A stretch of 7,378 nt of DNA from Planctomycetaceae bacterium (GTDB lineage: Bacteria; Planctomycetota; Planctomycetia; Pirellulales; Thermoguttaceae): assembly GCA_031274385.1 (NCBI GenBank), contig JAISQH010000081.1, forward strand, positions 1 through 7,378, written 5' to 3'. The position numbers and the translations under genes are program-made. Below, piece by piece: positions 6,661 to 7,378 of the stretch. Positions within the stretch are counted from its first letter, which is position 1, and every line of letters starts with the position of its first letter. The notes beneath the pieces are model-generated. The model searched no databases. It was not told the origin of the DNA and saw only the letters and a list, made by a program, of their open reading frames with translations.

Positions 6661-6839
6661 AGTCGCGCAGCGATGACATGATCGATATTATCGAACAAAA
6701 TCTCTTTTGTCTCATTCCCTAAACTCCGCTTTTGATAATGCCGTCGCTGCGCGACTTGATGGTGGTTGGAGGGGCGTTGTCCGGCGGTTGCGCTGCGCTA
6801 CACCGCCGGTTATGCGTCATGTCGTCGCTAACGCGACTA
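6660..6839. mobile_element. TA-flanked MITE-like element with terminal inverted repeats
   Basis: The left end from 6661 (AGTCGCGCAGCGATGACATGA) and the complement of the right end from 6838 (AGTCGCGTTAGCGACGACAT onward) align over about 21 bp with one indel and few mismatches. TA lies at both outer edges (6660-6661 and 6838-6839), as expected for elements that duplicate a TA target. A third copy of the end lies inside, inverted, at 6735-6756 (19 of 22 to the left end, the first 13 perfect). An internal hairpin has perfect 8-bp arms CCGGCGGT (6781-6788) and ACCGCCGG (6802-6809) around a GC-rich loop. There is no transposase. It could be a non-autonomous element moved in trans or a REP-type palindrome cluster. 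The 69-codon open stretch over it (6707-6916) is not called as a gene. Confidence 0.55.
6781..6809. repeat. GC-rich hairpin inside the MITE-like element
   Basis: Perfect 8-bp arms CCGGCGGT and ACCGCCGG enclose the 13-nt loop TGCGCTGCGCTAC. There is no T-run after it on either strand, so it is not a typical terminator. Confidence 0.6.
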
Positions 6840-6906
6840 AAATAAAATTGTTGATGGCTCTTTCGTTTATCTTGTATTGTTCGTATGGGTCGTATCTCAA
6901 AAAAAT

Positions 6907-7002
6907 GGTGGGGTAGAACAAGGGGCTTGCCCCCGAAGTGAACCGCTATTTACGGACGAAAACGGTTGCCGTCTCGTCGGGGGCAAGCCCCCGTCGCTAA
7001 CG
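6907..7002. repeat. Compound palindromic intergenic repeat, copy 2
   Basis: Perfect 15-bp inverted arms at 6922-6936 and 6977-6991 carry the GGGGGCAAGCCCCC core. A short inner pair AACCG/CGGTT lies at 6941-6945 and 6963-6967. The left edge (6917-6936) and right edge (6979-7002) are identical to 61-80 and 144-167, and similarity extends left over 12 of 14 bases (6907-6920 against 51-64). The middle differs in both sequence and length between copies, so the ends are conserved and the centre is not. It lies 23 bp upstream of the promoter of the last gene. Confidence 0.8.
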
Positions 7003-7025
7003 CAAGCGGAATATTTTTCTGTTAC

Positions 7026-7055
7026 TTGACAAAGCCCCGTTTGTTTCGTTATACT
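7026..7055 (+). promoter_or_regulatory. Near-consensus sigma70-type promoter
   Basis: TTGACA (7026-7031, 6 of 6) lies 18 nt before TATACT (7050-7055, 5 of 6). It is the strongest promoter match in the window. The predicted start is near 7062, giving a leader of about 84 nt before the ATG at 7146. Confidence 0.7.
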
Positions 7056-7069
7056 GTTATCTGATTGAA

Positions 7070-7129
7070 ATGGAGCAGCACGCTGGAGCCGGCATGTTGC
7101 GTTTTTTGGACGATCAAAAAAAATATTAA
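7070..7129 (+). CDS. Possible 19-aa leader peptide
   Basis: An ATG-to-TAA frame encodes MEQHAGAGMLRFLDDQKKY between the predicted transcription start and the last gene. It overlaps the attenuator-like hairpin, which is the arrangement expected of a leader peptide. It has no Shine-Dalgarno, starts only about 8 nt into the predicted transcript, and shows no run of a single amino acid. It may simply be chance. Confidence 0.2.
   Translation: MEQHAGAGMLRFLDDQKKY
7075..7107 (+). terminator. Attenuator-like hairpin with T-run in the leader
   Basis: GCAGCACGCT (7075-7084) pairs with 7091-7100 to give a 10-position stem with one mismatch and two G-T wobbles, a loop GGAGCC, then GTTTTTT (T-run 7102-7107). 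It lies between the promoter and the coding start, so a transcript could end here before reaching the gene. This would be an attenuator or the end of a short RNA. The pairing was done by eye. Confidence 0.4.
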
Positions 7130-7145
7130 CCCGCAAGATTCAGAA

Positions 7146-7378
7146 ATGTCACACTCAACTTCCGAAACCGGACACGCCGTCAATGTTGCGAACTTCCGCA
7201 AACTCATCGAAGCCGTCGCCACAATGTCAGGCACTTACAACCCGACAAATCCACGCCTCACACTCAACGAATTGCAGATGTTGGAGAACAATGCCGTCGC
7301 GTCACTCGCCGAAGTCGATAACCACAAACCCGATTACCTCAACGCTATCGGCGAAAGAACCGCCGCATTTGAGCCGTT
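7146..7378 (+). CDS. Hypothetical protein, 5' part only (runs off the window)
   Basis: The frame is open from the ATG at 7146 to the window end, giving 77 complete codons and no stop. The protein starts MSHSTSETGHAVNVANFRKL and continues as a mostly helical, soluble segment with no signal peptide. TYNPTNPRLTLNELQMLE and KPDYLNAIGERTAAF are notable words. From memory, GHAVNVANF followed by a TYNP(T/S)NP segment recurs in unnamed bacterial proteins, which supports this start. I know no function. By my count 37 of 77 codons end in C, clearly more than in the 718-aa gene. With the strong promoter upstream this suggests high expression or a different origin. There is no clear Shine-Dalgarno before the ATG. 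Confidence 0.75.
   Translation, partial: MSHSTSETGHAVNVANFRKLIEAVATMSGTYNPTNPRLTLNELQMLENNAVASLAEVDNHKPDYLNAIGERTAAFEP

Noticed and set aside
6707..6916. 69-aa open frame over the MITE-like element
   Set aside because: It reads through an inverted repeat and a GC-rich hairpin. The codons follow the repeat structure, not a protein.

Overview
The window is a chromosomal stretch of ordinary genes separated by spacers rich in repeats. The best guess for the source is a planctomycete of moderate GC, possibly a Pirellulales-type or gut lineage. This rests on a long exported protein of a style I associate with planctomycetes, a small protein with a DRDADGR core and a LDLSG end, and spacers full of short palindromes built on GTCGCTAACG. 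It is an inference from memory of sequence style, because no rRNA or marker gene is present.

Layout. A minus-strand group reads right to left: a 98-aa small protein (3440 to 3144), a GH77 4-alpha-glucanotransferase MalQ (3056 to 1509) and a NifS-type cysteine desulfurase (1397 to 177). A compound palindromic repeat (51-167) lies just past the nifS stop. A 563-bp divergent spacer (3441-4003) holds nested inverted repeats and candidate promoters facing both ways. A plus-strand group follows: a 78-aa basic protein (4004-4240) and a 718-aa Sec-exported protein with an internal duplication (4406-6562). The spacer after it (6563-7145) holds a TA-flanked MITE-like element (6661-6838), a second copy of the palindromic repeat (6907-7002), a near-consensus sigma70 promoter and an attenuator-like hairpin. 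These lead into a gene that starts at 7146 and runs off the window.

How the genes relate. MalQ works in maltodextrin and glycogen metabolism, and NifS supplies sulfur for Fe-S clusters. They share a strand but no obvious pathway. No phage, CRISPR, toxin-antitoxin, secretion or biosynthetic system is visible. The material most worth a second look is non-coding: two repeat families sharing a core word, and the promoter, hairpin and short leader ORF in front of the last gene. I found no convincing new multi-gene system.
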